A program made the translations under genes and the position numbers. Below, in pieces: positions 45,246-56,874 of a stretch of 64,000 bases of DNA; positions within the stretch are counted from its first letter, which is position 1, and the number at the start of each line of letters is the position of its first letter. Below the pieces are notes generated by a model. It searched no databases, was not told the origin of the DNA, and saw only the letters and a list, made by a program, of their open reading frames with translations. Location of the stretch: contig NZ_NETK01000001.1 in the NCBI RefSeq assembly GCF_002343915.1, positions 2,366,001 to 2,430,000 on the forward strand. Reading direction: 5' to 3'. Source of the stretch: Nannocystis exedens. GTDB taxonomy: Bacteria; Myxococcota_A; Polyangia; Nannocystales; Nannocystaceae.

Positions 45246-46016
45246 ATGCGCTTCGCTTGGTTCACCCTGCTGTCCACCGCCCTCCTCACGCTCGCCGCCT
45301 GCCCCGGTGGCAGCGGCGACTCCGACTCCGACGCCTCGACGTCGACCGCGACGACCACCACCGACGCGAGCACCGGCACCGCGACGACCACCACCGACGC
45401 GACCGCCACCGATCCCACGGCGCCGACCACCGCCGCGACCGGCGATCAGCCCGTGGCCTGCGAGGGCATGCTGCCGCCCGCGGGCGCGCCCTGCACGACG
45501 CAGGACGAGGTCTGCCAATTCGAGGACGACCCGTGCGTGGCGTTCATGGGCACGCGGTGCGAGGACGGCTTGTGGGTGCCGTTCGAGAACATCCCCGGCC
45601 CCGAGTGCGGCGAGGATGCGTGCGACCCGAACGACCCGCCGCTCGAGGGCGACCCCTGCACCACCGAGGGCGCTTCGTGCTCGACCGACTGCTCCGACAA
45701 GTGCCTGTTCTGTAACAAGTGGACCTGCAGCGAGGGCATGTGGCACCGCATCGAGGTGTTCCCCGAGCCGTGCCTCGAGTGCGACGCGATCTGCGACTTC
45801 GTGATCGTGCCGATGTGCGCCGGCGGTCCGCCCGACGAGGCGGAGTGCGTCGCCGGCTGCGAGGCCAGCAAGGTCGGCGCTTGCAAGGCCGAGTTCTCCG
45901 ACCTGCGGGCGTGCGCCGGCGAGCAGCCGACGTTCACCTGCGACGACGCCGAGCGCCCGGTGGTGGCCGGCTGCGAGGACGTTTTCACGGCGTTCTACGC
46001 CTGCTCGATGCCGTGA
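45246..46016 (+). CDS. Cys-rich lipoprotein with Thr-rich linker
   Basis: A 256-residue protein. The lipoprotein signal is MRFAWFTLLSTALLTLAAC (Cys 19). Residues 25-75 are a Thr/Ala/Asp linker (TATTTTDASTGTATTTTDATAT), and residues 80-256 hold about 25 cysteines in spaced pairs, including CSTDCSDKCLFCNKWTC and ECDAICDFVIVPMCAGG. The fold is probably a chain of small disulfide modules. No enzyme motif is seen; it is probably a surface protein of the same general class as those at 7306 and 23324. The start was chosen for the signal peptide. Confidence 0.87.
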   Translation: MRFAWFTLLSTALLTLAACPGGSGDSDSDASTSTATTTTDASTGTATTTTDATATDPTAPTTAATGDQPVACEGMLPPAGAPCTTQDEVCQFEDDPCVAFMGTRCEDGLWVPFENIPGPECGEDACDPNDPPLEGDPCTTEGASCSTDCSDKCLFCNKWTCSEGMWHRIEVFPEPCLECDAICDFVIVPMCAGGPPDEAECVAGCEASKVGACKAEFSDLRACAGEQPTFTCDDAERPVVAGCEDVFTAFYACSMP

Positions 46017-46068
46017 TCGCGCGGGCCGGCTCGACGCGCGCGGGCCCCCGAGCCACCATGGATCGGTC

Positions 46069-46638
46069 ATGCCGGCGCCCTCGTCGAACGAATTCGTGGA
46101 CACCTCGCGCACGCTCGAGCTCCTCCACTCGCCGCTGAAGATGTTCGGCGTGCTCGCGGCCGGCCTGGTGATGACCTCGCTCTCGCTGCTGCTCGTCGTC
46201 CCGATCGTCCCGGAGCTCGCGGGCGACCCCGTGGTGCGCGGCCTCGGCATCGTCGGCGCGCTGTTCTTCGGCTCCTGCTCCGTCGTGGTGCTGCGGCAAT
46301 GGTTCACGCCGGAGGCGGTGATCACGATCTCGCCGGCGGGCCTCCGCGACGTCCGCGTCGCGCGGGCGTTCATCCCCTGGCCCGCGATCGAGCGGCTCTC
46401 CACCTGGACCTTCAACGGCCAGAGCTTCCTCGTGATCGCGGTCGCGCCGGAGGTCGAGCGGCGATTGCCCCTGACGCGGACCGCTCGCTGGACCCGCGGT
46501 CCCAATCGCAAGCTCGGCGCCGACGGCCTGTGCGTCTCGGCCCACGGCCTGAAGGTCGACTTCGCCACCCTGGCCGCGCTCGTCCACGCCTACGCCGCGA
46601 CGTACGCCGCGCCCGCGGCCACGGACCCGGGCCCGTGA
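46069..46638 (+). CDS. STM3941-like membrane protein (PH-like domain)
   Basis: A 189-residue protein. Two adjacent transmembrane helices (about 24-46 and 56-76) are followed by a small cytoplasmic beta domain with AVITISPAGLRDVRVARAFIPWPAIERLSTW, the usual pattern of STM3941-type or bPH2-like proteins. The family has no known function. It follows the lipoprotein by 52 bases on the same strand and could be co-transcribed. Confidence 0.8.
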   Translation: MPAPSSNEFVDTSRTLELLHSPLKMFGVLAAGLVMTSLSLLLVVPIVPELAGDPVVRGLGIVGALFFGSCSVVVLRQWFTPEAVITISPAGLRDVRVARAFIPWPAIERLSTWTFNGQSFLVIAVAPEVERRLPLTRTARWTRGPNRKLGADGLCVSAHGLKVDFATLAALVHAYAATYAAPAATDPGP

Positions 46639-46861
46639 GCCCCGTCGCGAATGCTCGACGCGCAGCCGGCGATGCGCCGAAATCGGGGCTGCGGCGGCCT
46701 TTTGCGCGAGCCGCAGGCAGCAAGGCCGGACGCGTGAATCCGGATTCGTCGCACAAGAACGCGCCGCCGCAAGCGAATACGTACAGTGCCCGCGGGCGCC
46801 GGGCGGGCGCGGGCGGGCGCCCGGAGCGAGCGTTTCGGCGTGTTCGTCACGCGCGCCGCCT

Positions 46862-46897
46862 TTGACGGCACCGTCATGCCGTGATACCGTGCATGAC
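46862..46897 (+). promoter_or_regulatory. Promoter and operator-like dyad before the ferritin-like gene
   Basis: TTGACG at 46862 could be a -35 with TACCGT at 46885 as -10 (17-base spacer). An inverted repeat, GTCATGC at 46873-46879 and GCATGAC at 46891-46897 (11-base centre), covers that promoter and would suit a repressor dimer. It is not a member of the 14-base palindrome family. Confidence 0.4.
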
Positions 46898-46929
46898 CTC
46901 GAAGTTGGACTGTCGAATCGGAGTCACGA

Positions 46930-47961
46930 ATGCGTAACGATTCCTGGACCCGGGAAGCCTTGCTCGATCACCTGCAGAAGGCCGTCTACCTCGAGCTGTG
47001 GACGATCCCGCTCTACCTGACGGCCGCCTACTCGCTGCAGGTCCCCGGGTCGGACGCCCAGCACCCGCCGACGCTGACGCCGGTGCGCAGCCCGAAGAAC
47101 CCCAACCGCAGCCGCGAGCAGCTCGCGTTCAACAACATCTACTCGATCGCGGTGCAGGAGATGCTGCACCTCGAGCTGGCCGCGAACCTGTATAACGCCC
47201 TGTTCGCCGCGCGGGGCCACGCGCCGAAGTTCACCGGCGATTGGGCCCCGCGCTACGACCGGTTCCCGCCGTGGATCGGGGTGCACCTGCCGGTGCAGCT
47301 CGGGCCGGCCAACGCCCCGCAGATGGCGCTGCTGGCGGCGATCGAGACCCCCGAGCCGAAGATCGATCCGCCGCCGAACGGGCCGCAGCCGGTCTACGAC
47401 TCGATCGGCCAGTTCTACAAAGCGATCGAGCAGGGCCTCGATCAGCTGTGGGACGAGCTCTACGACCCCGCGGCCGAGCACCGGCAGAAGAGCGAGTTCG
47501 CCGATCCGTCCTACCCCGACGACGACTACACCGGCTTCAGCGCGGTGATCGCCGGCGACAGCGCCACGGCGCGCAAGCAGGCCGACCGGATCGTCCAGGC
47601 CATCATCGGCCAGGGCGAGGGCAGCCGCGGGCCGTTCATCGCCCCCGACCTGCGCCCCGAGGACCTCGGCGACCTGGAAGATCGCGTCAGCCACTTCGCC
47701 CGCTTCCGCATGGTCCAGGCGATGCTGAAGAGCGGCGGCCCGCTGCGCACCTACCCCCAGACGGGCAGCAGCGGGCTGGCGGCGGCGCAGCAGCAGCTGA
47801 ACCTCGGCTTCACGAGCCTGCTCGTGGCCCTGGAGCAGGGCTTCTCCGGCACCGCCGATCTCGACCTGGACAGCATGTGGAAGCTGCCCGGGCAGATCGT
47901 CGCCGTGTGGGCCGCCGGCGGGGTGCCGGCATTCCAGTACGTCCAGGGCAGCGCCGGCTGA
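46930..47961 (+). CDS. Ferritin-like domain protein (VioB/RebD-type)
   Basis: A 343-residue protein. The helical bundle begins REALLDHLQKAVYLELWTIPLYLTAAYS and continues IYSIAVQEMLHLELAANLYNAL, giving Glu and ExxH ligands for a metal pair, as in the ferritin-like part of VioB/RebD-type proteins. The middle (70-190) is Pro-rich and includes RFPPWIGVHLPVQL and FYKAIEQGLDQLWDEL; helices follow to the end. Stand-alone relatives are often of unknown substrate; an oxidase or metal-handling role is plausible. ggag lies 7 bases before the ATG. A dyad overlaps the likely promoter. Confidence 0.85.
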   Translation: MRNDSWTREALLDHLQKAVYLELWTIPLYLTAAYSLQVPGSDAQHPPTLTPVRSPKNPNRSREQLAFNNIYSIAVQEMLHLELAANLYNALFAARGHAPKFTGDWAPRYDRFPPWIGVHLPVQLGPANAPQMALLAAIETPEPKIDPPPNGPQPVYDSIGQFYKAIEQGLDQLWDELYDPAAEHRQKSEFADPSYPDDDYTGFSAVIAGDSATARKQADRIVQAIIGQGEGSRGPFIAPDLRPEDLGDLEDRVSHFARFRMVQAMLKSGGPLRTYPQTGSSGLAAAQQQLNLGFTSLLVALEQGFSGTADLDLDSMWKLPGQIVAVWAAGGVPAFQYVQGSAG

Positions 47962-48197
47962 CCGGCGGGTTCCTCGCCGGCGATCGGCCGCCGCGTCGAT
48001 CCGGCGCGGCGGCGCCGCGTTCGGCCGCACGCCGGCTGCGGCGCGCGGCCAGGCACTGCCACCAATGGGCAGTGCGCGCATTCACCGGACATCGGCGAAT
48101 CACCAGACTGCGGGCGCGGACCGGCGAGAGGCCCCGGCGCGAGTTCGCCCGTCGAGACGGACCGCGCGGTGCCTCGCGCGCGGCCGGATCCGTCGGC

Positions 48198-48203
48198 TAG
48201 ACT
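48198..48203 (+). promoter_or_regulatory. -10-like hexamer TAGACT before the kinase-TPR gene
   Basis: 17 bases before ATG 48221; the leader would be about 10 bases long. No Shine-Dalgarno is visible. Confidence 0.35.
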
Positions 48204-48220
48204 GGCGTTTCGACGCGCCG

Positions 48221-51022
<2,802 letters not shown>

Positions 51023-51028
<6 letters not shown>

Positions 51029-51077
51029 CCTTCAGGACATGTTCTATGAATCTTCACACATGTCCCTCGAGGAATGA
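51023..51077. repeat. Two 14-bp-period palindromes after the kinase-TPR gene
   Basis: Half-sites at 51023/51037 (ACCTGA, ACATGT) and 51058/51072 (ACATGT, GAATGA). The first array includes the stop codon of the kinase gene. The 21-base step between 51037 and 51058 breaks the register, so they are separate arrays. Confidence 0.8.
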
Positions 51078-51529
51078 TCACCGCGGCAGCTACGGGCCCG
51101 CGCACACGTGAAGCCGGTGTCCTGGCCCTCGTCGCGGTTGCAGGCCGCGACGGCGAGAGAGGGCAAGTCGGGGGGCGCACTCGCACCTGTCCCCGCGGAT
51201 TGGCGGGCCCGCCCGGCCCTGCGCCGCTGGCCTCAAGGGCTTCCTAGACGGTCGGCACACCCCGGCAAGTCCGCGCCAGGGCACCATCGGAGACGCAGGA
51301 TCGGGCAGCTCGCTCGCCCATCGCGGCGCTCCCCGCGGCGGAGCTCTGGCTGCTCGCTCGCCAGATTCGCCAGCCGCGCTGCCGAGGTCACCGCACCTGG
51401 CGGCCAGGCGCGCGACATGGGCGGGGGCCTCGCCAGCTCCCCGGAGACGCAAAATCGCCGCTGGCGACGGTATCGAGGAGAGCGGGCCCCGCCCCTTGCA
51501 GGTCACGTAACCTCATTCATCGTCCCAGG
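51078..51529. other. Intergenic, about 450 bases, no gene seen
   Basis: It lies upstream of the compositionally unusual gene pair. No clear promoter or repeat is visible beyond the palindromes at its left edge. Confidence 0.5.
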
Positions 51530-52105
51530 ATGCTCATGCAGACCATCGCCCTCCTCTTCCTCTCCTTGCCTGCCCCGACGTCGGCTTGCGATGAGGTCGA
51601 GGCGGCCTTCGCTGAAGCACTGACGTCGCCGAGCCACATTCGCGACCTCGCGGCCTCATTCAACTTCACGGACGGGATCGCCGGCCGGATCGACTATGAC
51701 CTGCCGGACGTCGGCCCGGTGAGCATTGCGTTGCGGCTCGATGCGAGCGGGAGCGGCACGGCTGCATTGAGCATCGATCGCGCTCCGCTCGTCGACCTTC
51801 AGTTCGTCGATTGGGAGTTCGCGGGCGAGCTCGGTCACTCCTCGACATCCCCATCCCCGAAGCGCGCGGCCCGCATCGCCGCCAGCACCGTGCAGCTCTG
51901 GTTGGATGAAGGCCTTGAGCTCGGGGGCCTCGGGGAGGACGGAGAGCGATGGAAATGTTGGCTCGCTGGAGCATTTGCGGCCGCCACGGTCGGCATCGTC
52001 ACAGTGACCGGCTGCGGTCCCTGTGGCGCCACGACCGCGCTCGCCGCCGGGGCCTATGTGAAGAACAAGTGTGACAAGGCCCAGAACAAGAAGGACAGAC
52101 GGTGA
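51530..52105 (+). CDS. Small exported protein of unknown function, unusual composition
   Basis: A 191-residue protein. A short signal (MLMQTIALLFLSLPAPTSAC) with Cys 20 may be cut by signal peptidase I or II. The middle (40-110) is acidic and strand-rich. Near the C-terminus a Gly/Ala hydrophobic segment (CWLAGAFAAATVGIVTVTGCGPCGATTALAAGAYV, given here only by its ends 144 and 178) resembles a membrane-inserting hairpin and is followed by a basic tail KNKCDKAQNKKDRR. Third-position GC is lower than in the neighbours, suggesting transfer. The gene overlaps the next by 4 bases. Possibilities include a bacteriocin-like or effector protein with its partner, but nothing proves it. Confidence 0.7.
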   Translation: MLMQTIALLFLSLPAPTSACDEVEAAFAEALTSPSHIRDLAASFNFTDGIAGRIDYDLPDVGPVSIALRLDASGSGTAALSIDRAPLVDLQFVDWEFAGELGHSSTSPSPKRAARIAASTVQLWLDEGLELGGLGEDGERWKCWLAGAFAAATVGIVTVTGCGPCGATTALAAGAYVKNKCDKAQNKKDRR

Positions 52106-52656
52106 AGGGCCGCATGGAACTCTCCATCCACGGGAAGCGGCCCTTCCCCGCCCAGTACCTGGGTTTCTGGCCGACCCGTGAATTCTGGAACATCGCGATT
52201 CGGACCCCGCTGGGTATGGGGGCGATGGCTTTGGCCTTCATCGCGCTCATGCTGTTGGACAGCCTGTTCAGTCTGTCGGCGTGGCAAATATGGGTGTATA
52301 GTCTGTCACAGCTCCCTGTTGCTGGCCTCATCGAGCGGTTCACGCGCGATCGCATCCGACGACGACCGCCCCGGTTACCCGCACAGTCCGCACCCGCACA
52401 GTCCACGGCCTTGGTTCAGGCCGGCCCGGATCAACCTCTTGGCTTCTGCGCCACGGAGGAGTTTCAACGAGCCTTCTTCCGTCACCACTTCGGGAACCTC
52501 GGAAGAGCCGTACGGCTCAGCCTGGAGCTGTCACTCGGCGCTCTCGTCGTATTTGCCACGGGCCCGCTGTGGGGCATCGGCATGGTCATGGTGTATGTCG
52601 TCTGGCTCGGTGCGGTCGAGCGGCGCCTCTGTCGAAGGCCCGAATTGCCCGAGTGA
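52102..52656 (+). CDS. Two-to-four-helix membrane protein paired with the exported protein
   Basis: A 184-residue protein if it starts at GTG 52102 in the GTGA overlap; ATG 52114 is an alternative. Two halves look related: GFWPTREFWNIAIRTPLGMGAMALAFIALMLL (about 22-53) and GFCATEEFQRAFFRHHFGNLGRAVRLSLELS (about 113-143), each followed by hydrophobic helices. That suggests an internal duplication. Coupling to the upstream gene points to a functional pair, perhaps immunity or secretion. The codon use is less GC-biased than the window average. No family is recognised. Confidence 0.7.
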   Translation: MKGRMELSIHGKRPFPAQYLGFWPTREFWNIAIRTPLGMGAMALAFIALMLLDSLFSLSAWQIWVYSLSQLPVAGLIERFTRDRIRRRPPRLPAQSAPAQSTALVQAGPDQPLGFCATEEFQRAFFRHHFGNLGRAVRLSLELSLGALVVFATGPLWGIGMVMVYVVWLGAVERRLCRRPELPE

Positions 52657-52682
52657 GGCCGACCGGCGTCATGGCTCGATCC

Positions 52683-53480
52683 TCACGGATCGTCGTGGCC
52701 GATCACCGCGTTGGGAAACATCGCCCGCAGCTCGTCCTCGGTCGCGTCGAAGCAGTACAGGCCCGCGCGGAGCCGCCGCAGCCCGGGCATCACGATCCCG
52801 TGCGGCATCGGCATGCGGTGGGCGACGGCGGTCAAGGTCAGCTCCTCGAGCGCCTGCAGGCCGCCGAGCTCCGCGGGCAATCTATTAAAAATCTTCTCCG
52901 GATAGCCGCAGCTGCCCGGCTCGCCGAGCGTCAGCGACGACAGCCGCGGCAGCCCGGACAGCAGCCGGAACAGCGCCTCGACCGACGGCTCGAAGCGCGG
53001 GGCGAAGTGGGCCGGGCGCTCCCAGTCGTGCAGGTACACGTGGCGCAGCAGCAGCGTCAGCGCCCGCAGCTCCTGCAGCGCGCCGAGGTCGTCGGGCAGG
53101 CGGGCCAGGTGGTGCGAGTCGACGTACAGCTCGCGCAGCCGCGTCAGCGCGGTGATGCTGCGCGGCAGCGAGGCGAGGTGGAACAGCTCGAGCCGGAGGC
53201 TGCGCAGGCGCGTCAGCTCGGCGATCGCGGCCGGCAGCCCCGGGAGCTCGTCGTCGACCAGCTCGAGCTGCTGCAGCCCGCGCAGCTCCGTCAGCGCCGG
53301 CGGCAGCGCGCGCACGCGCGAGCGCAGGCGCAGCGCCTTGAGGCCCCGGGCGTCGCGCAGCACCGCGAGGGCCGTCGCCAGCTCGTCGGGCTCGACATCG
53401 TCGGCCCGCAGCTCGAGCGCCGGCACGTCGCGCAGCGCCGCGACCTCGAGCGATCCATGGGACAGGTCGACGACGTGCAT
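52683..53480 (-). CDS. Leucine-rich repeat protein
   Basis: A 265-residue protein with about eight LRR units of 20-24 residues, such as LKALRLRSRVRALPPALTEL, LQQLELVDDELPGLPAAIAEL and LRELYVDSHHLARLPDDLGAL, of the bacterial LxxLPxxL type. No signal peptide or membrane helix is present, so it is a cytoplasmic binding scaffold. It follows DNA polymerase I on the same strand (123 bases). On the minus strand TACCAT lies 7 bases before the ATG, so a leaderless mRNA is possible. Confidence 0.9.
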   Translation of the reverse strand: MHVVDLSHGSLEVAALRDVPALELRADDVEPDELATALAVLRDARGLKALRLRSRVRALPPALTELRGLQQLELVDDELPGLPAAIAELTRLRSLRLELFHLASLPRSITALTRLRELYVDSHHLARLPDDLGALQELRALTLLLRHVYLHDWERPAHFAPRFEPSVEALFRLLSGLPRLSSLTLGEPGSCGYPEKIFNRLPAELGGLQALEELTLTAVAHRMPMPHGIVMPGLRRLRAGLYCFDATEDELRAMFPNAVIGHDDP

Positions 53481-53487
53481 CCAGCCG

Positions 53488-53493
53488 ATGGTA
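53488..53493 (-). promoter_or_regulatory. -10-like hexamer TACCAT, 7 bases before the LRR start
   Basis: It fits the same leaderless spacing as six other genes here. Confidence 0.35.
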
Positions 53494-53603
53494 CACGCAG
53501 GCGGGCCGCCCTCACGAGAGCGGCCGTTCCGGCGCTCGCAGCGGCCGATCGGCAGCGTCTGCGGGCGCGGCGAGTCCGCTCGCCGCTCCCGCGCGCCCGA
53601 AAA

Positions 53604-56273
53604 TCAGTGCGCCTCGCCCCAGCTCTGGCCGACGCCGATGCCGACCTCGAGCGGCACGTCGAGCGGGTACGGCTGCTCCATCGCCCGCCGCGCCACCTCC
53701 ACCGTCGCCGCCACCTCGGCCTCCGGCACCTCGAACACCAGCTCGTCGTGGACCTGCAGCAGCATGCGCGCGTCCGGGGCCGCGGCCGGCAGCTCGCGGT
53801 CGATCTGCAGCATCGCCAATTTGCAAAGGTCGGCCGCCGAGCCCTGGATCGGCGTGTTGGCGGCGATCCGCTCGCCGGCGGCGCGGTCGGTGTCGTTGCG
53901 GCTGGTCAGCTCGGGGATCCAGCGGCGCCGGCCGAGCAGCGTGGTCACGTAGCCATTGCCGTGGGCCTCGGCGATCGTGCGGTCGAGCCAGGCGCGGACC
54001 CCGGCGTAATACTCAAAATACTGCTCGATGTAGCTCTGGGCCTCCTTGCGGGCGATACCGAGGATCTGCCCGAGCGCGGTGGCCCCCTGGCCGTAGATCG
54101 TGGCGAAGTTGACGGTCTTGCCGACGTTGCGCTGCTCCTTGGTCACGGCCTCGGGGGCGACGCGGAACAGCAGCGCGGCGGTGCGGCGGTGGAGGTCGAG
54201 CTTGTCGCGGAACGCCTCGACGAGGCGCGGGTCCTTGCTGAAGTGGGCCAGCACGCGCAGCTCGATCTGGCTCCAATCGGCGGAGATGATGCGCCGCCCC
54301 TCGGGCGCGACGAAGGCCCGGCGAATCCGCTGCCCCTCGGGCGTGCGCACCGGCGTGCGCTGCAGGTCGGGGTCGGTGGAGATCAGCCGGCCCGACACGC
54401 CGACGGTCTGCTGGAAGGTCGCGTGGATGCGCCCGGTCTCGGGGGCGATCGCGTCGCGCAGCACGTCGGTGTACGTATTGATCAATTTGGCCAGCTCGCG
54501 CTGGGCCAGGATCTCGCGGGCGATCTCGTGCTTCGGGGCGAGCCGCTCGAGCACCTCGGCGTCGGTCGAATAGCCGGTCTTGTTCTTCTTGATCACCGGC
54601 AGCTTGAGCTCCTCGAACAGCACGTCGGCCAATTGCTTGGTCGAGCCGATGTTGAACTCGTGCCCGGCGAGCGCGTAGATCCGGGCCTCGATCTCGGCCT
54701 TGCGCCGGTGGAACTCCTCGCCCATGCGCGCGAGGTCGTCGCGGTCGACGCGGATCCCGGCCAGCTCCATGCGGGCGAGCACGTAGGCCAGGGGGCGCTC
54801 GACGGCCTCGTAGTGGGCCGCCTGCCCGGCCTCGCCGAGGCGCCGCTGCAGCACCGGGCCGAGCGCGAGGACGACGTCGGCCAGCTGGGCGGCGTAGCCG
54901 GCGGCGGCGCCGACCTCGACCGCGCTCGGCGGCCGCGCCGACTTGCCGCTCTTGAGCAAGGTGGTGACCGCGGGGATCGATCGCTGCACGTACTCGCGGG
55001 CGACCTGGTCGAGGCCGTGCGGGATGCACTTGACGGGGTCGACGAGGAACGACGCGACCATGGTGTCGAGCAGCTCGCCGCCGAGGCGGAGGCCGTGCCG
55101 CCAGGCGAGGATCGCCAGCTGCTTGACGTCGTGGACGTACTTCGGCCGGCTCGTGTCGCCGAGGAGGCCGCGCAGCAGCTCGATCGCGCCGTCGCCGAGC
55201 GTCTCGCCGACGCCGCGGAAGGCCAGGTAGAGCGGTTTGCGGCCCGCGGTCGCCAGCGCGACGCCGACCAGGTGCGCGTGGTGGACCCGCGCCGGCGGCT
55301 CGAACAGCGGCACGACCGCCACCGCCTGCCCGGCCGGCAACCCGTCGATCGCCGCGCGCGCGGCCTCGACGGTGGTCGGCACCTCGACCTCGATGTCGGG
55401 CGCGTCCCCGACCTTGGCGTCGCCGCCGCCGGTCAGCAGCGAGAAGAACTCGAGCTCACGGTAGAGCGCGTCGAGCTCCCTGGGGTCGGGCGGCGTGAGG
55501 CGCAGGTCGTCGACGCCGACCACGAGCTCGGCCCGGTCGTCGACGGTGGCGAGGTGGCGCCACAGCTTGACGGCCTCGCGGTGCTCCTCGAGCGCGGCCT
55601 TCTGCTTGCCCTTGAGCTCGTCCAGGTGCTCGTACACGCCGTCGAGCGAGCCGTACTTCTCGAGCAGCCCGGCGGCGCCCTTCTGGCCGATGCCGGGCAC
55701 GCCGGGGATGTTGTCGACGGTGTCGCCCATCAGCGCCAGGAGGTCGGGGATCCGCGCCGGCGGGACGCCCCACTTCTTGCGCACCAGCTCGGCGTCGTAG
55801 GTGACGTCGCGCATCGTGTCCTGCATGCGGATGCCGTCGCCGACCATCTGCGCCAGGTCCTTGTCGCCGGCGACGATCACGACCTCGAGCCCGGCCTCGA
55901 CGCCCCTGCGCGCCAGCGTGGCGATGATGTCGTCGGCCTCGTACCCGGGCTGACGCAGCAGCGGGAAGCGATGGGTCGCCACCAGGCGGTCGATGACCGG
56001 CAGCTGCTGCGCGAGCTCGCCCGGCATCGACGGCCGCTGCGCCTTGTACTGCGGGTACTTCAGCTCGCGAAACGTCGCCGCCGGCGAGTCGAACACGACC
56101 GCCCCACGCTCCGGCATGCGCCCCGAGAACAGCTTGCGGAACATCGTCGCGAAGCCGAAGATTGCGTTGGTCGGCAGGCCGGTCTTGGTCTGCAGGTTGG
56201 CGGGGATCGCAAAGAAGGCCCGATAGATGAGCCAGGAGCCGTCGACCAGCACGAGCCGCTCTGCCTTCGCCAT
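53604..56273 (-). CDS. polA: DNA polymerase I
   Basis: An 889-residue protein of normal PolA length. The N-terminal 5'-3' exonuclease (1-300) has LVLVDGSWLIYRAFFAI, YEADDIIATLA, VIVAGDKDLAQMV and MGDTVDNIPGVPGIGQKGA. The 3'-5' exonuclease-like domain (about 320-500) lacks the expected catalytic acids: the DxE motif is replaced near AVAVVPLFEPP and the last motif reads YAAQLAD. Proofreading is therefore probably absent. The polymerase domain (510-889) has motif A SADWSQIELRVLAHFS, motif B GKTVNFATIYGQGA and motif C LLQVHDELVFE. It fills gaps after primer removal and repair. ATG 56273 was chosen as the first conserved residue; TATGAT lies 7 bases upstream. Confidence 0.97.
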   Translation of the reverse strand: MAKAERLVLVDGSWLIYRAFFAIPANLQTKTGLPTNAIFGFATMFRKLFSGRMPERGAVVFDSPAATFRELKYPQYKAQRPSMPGELAQQLPVIDRLVATHRFPLLRQPGYEADDIIATLARRGVEAGLEVVIVAGDKDLAQMVGDGIRMQDTMRDVTYDAELVRKKWGVPPARIPDLLALMGDTVDNIPGVPGIGQKGAAGLLEKYGSLDGVYEHLDELKGKQKAALEEHREAVKLWRHLATVDDRAELVVGVDDLRLTPPDPRELDALYRELEFFSLLTGGGDAKVGDAPDIEVEVPTTVEAARAAIDGLPAGQAVAVVPLFEPPARVHHAHLVGVALATAGRKPLYLAFRGVGETLGDGAIELLRGLLGDTSRPKYVHDVKQLAILAWRHGLRLGGELLDTMVASFLVDPVKCIPHGLDQVAREYVQRSIPAVTTLLKSGKSARPPSAVEVGAAAGYAAQLADVVLALGPVLQRRLGEAGQAAHYEAVERPLAYVLARMELAGIRVDRDDLARMGEEFHRRKAEIEARIYALAGHEFNIGSTKQLADVLFEELKLPVIKKNKTGYSTDAEVLERLAPKHEIAREILAQRELAKLINTYTDVLRDAIAPETGRIHATFQQTVGVSGRLISTDPDLQRTPVRTPEGQRIRRAFVAPEGRRIISADWSQIELRVLAHFSKDPRLVEAFRDKLDLHRRTAALLFRVAPEAVTKEQRNVGKTVNFATIYGQGATALGQILGIARKEAQSYIEQYFEYYAGVRAWLDRTIAEAHGNGYVTTLLGRRRWIPELTSRNDTDRAAGERIAANTPIQGSAADLCKLAMLQIDRELPAAAPDARMLLQVHDELVFEVPEAEVAATVEVARRAMEQPYPLDVPLEVGIGVGQSWGEAH

Positions 56274-56874
56274 GCGCGGCATCATACGCCGGGGCGCGTT
56301 CGCGCGCGAGCCCCCGCCCGGGCCGGGCCGCGCGTCGCAGCGGACGGCCGCGCAGCGCGGCCCGGCGTCGCTCGCACGTCGCCGAGCTCGGCCCGCGATC
56401 GCCGCACGCGCGACCCGTCGCGCGCCGCGGGCCCGCGCGCGACGAGCCCGACGCGCCGCGGGCCCTCGTCTCACGCCGACGCTCGCGGGGCGGACCCGAT
56501 CGCCGGCCCTCGTCCGTGGCCCGAGCGAATGCGAGGACGATCGTCCGCGCGGTGAGCCGGATCTCCGCCTCGGGGCGCGGTCCGATGATTGCCGCCTGCC
56601 GCCAATCGCCGCCGGTCGCCCGGTCCGCGCCCGATCCCGCGGGCGTGCGCGGGCCGGCGCGTGGCCGCGCCGGTCGATTCGCGGGCTATTCTGCGCGGCG
56701 CACCTCGGGCGCCGGTATGTTCAATGTGCGCCCCGAGGCGCCGGCCGTCGTCGCTGCCACCAATATCACCTGTCTCGACAAACAGATCCGCCGCGCCGCG
56801 CGGCCCGCGAGATGTGCGACGGGTCGCATGAAATCTCCGGCCCGCCGACCACATTATATCGCCACGGAGAACCG
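56274..56874. other. Divergent intergenic region, 601 bases, no gene seen
   Basis: It holds the polA promoter at the left (TATGAT at 56281-56286 on the minus strand) and, at the right, cggagaaccg before ATG 56875. The middle has no recognised feature; open frames are Arg-rich shadows. Confidence 0.5.
56281..56286 (-). promoter_or_regulatory. -10-like hexamer TATGAT, 7 bases before polA
   Basis: A strong -10 whose expected start point falls next to the ATG, suggesting a leaderless polA mRNA. Confidence 0.5.
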
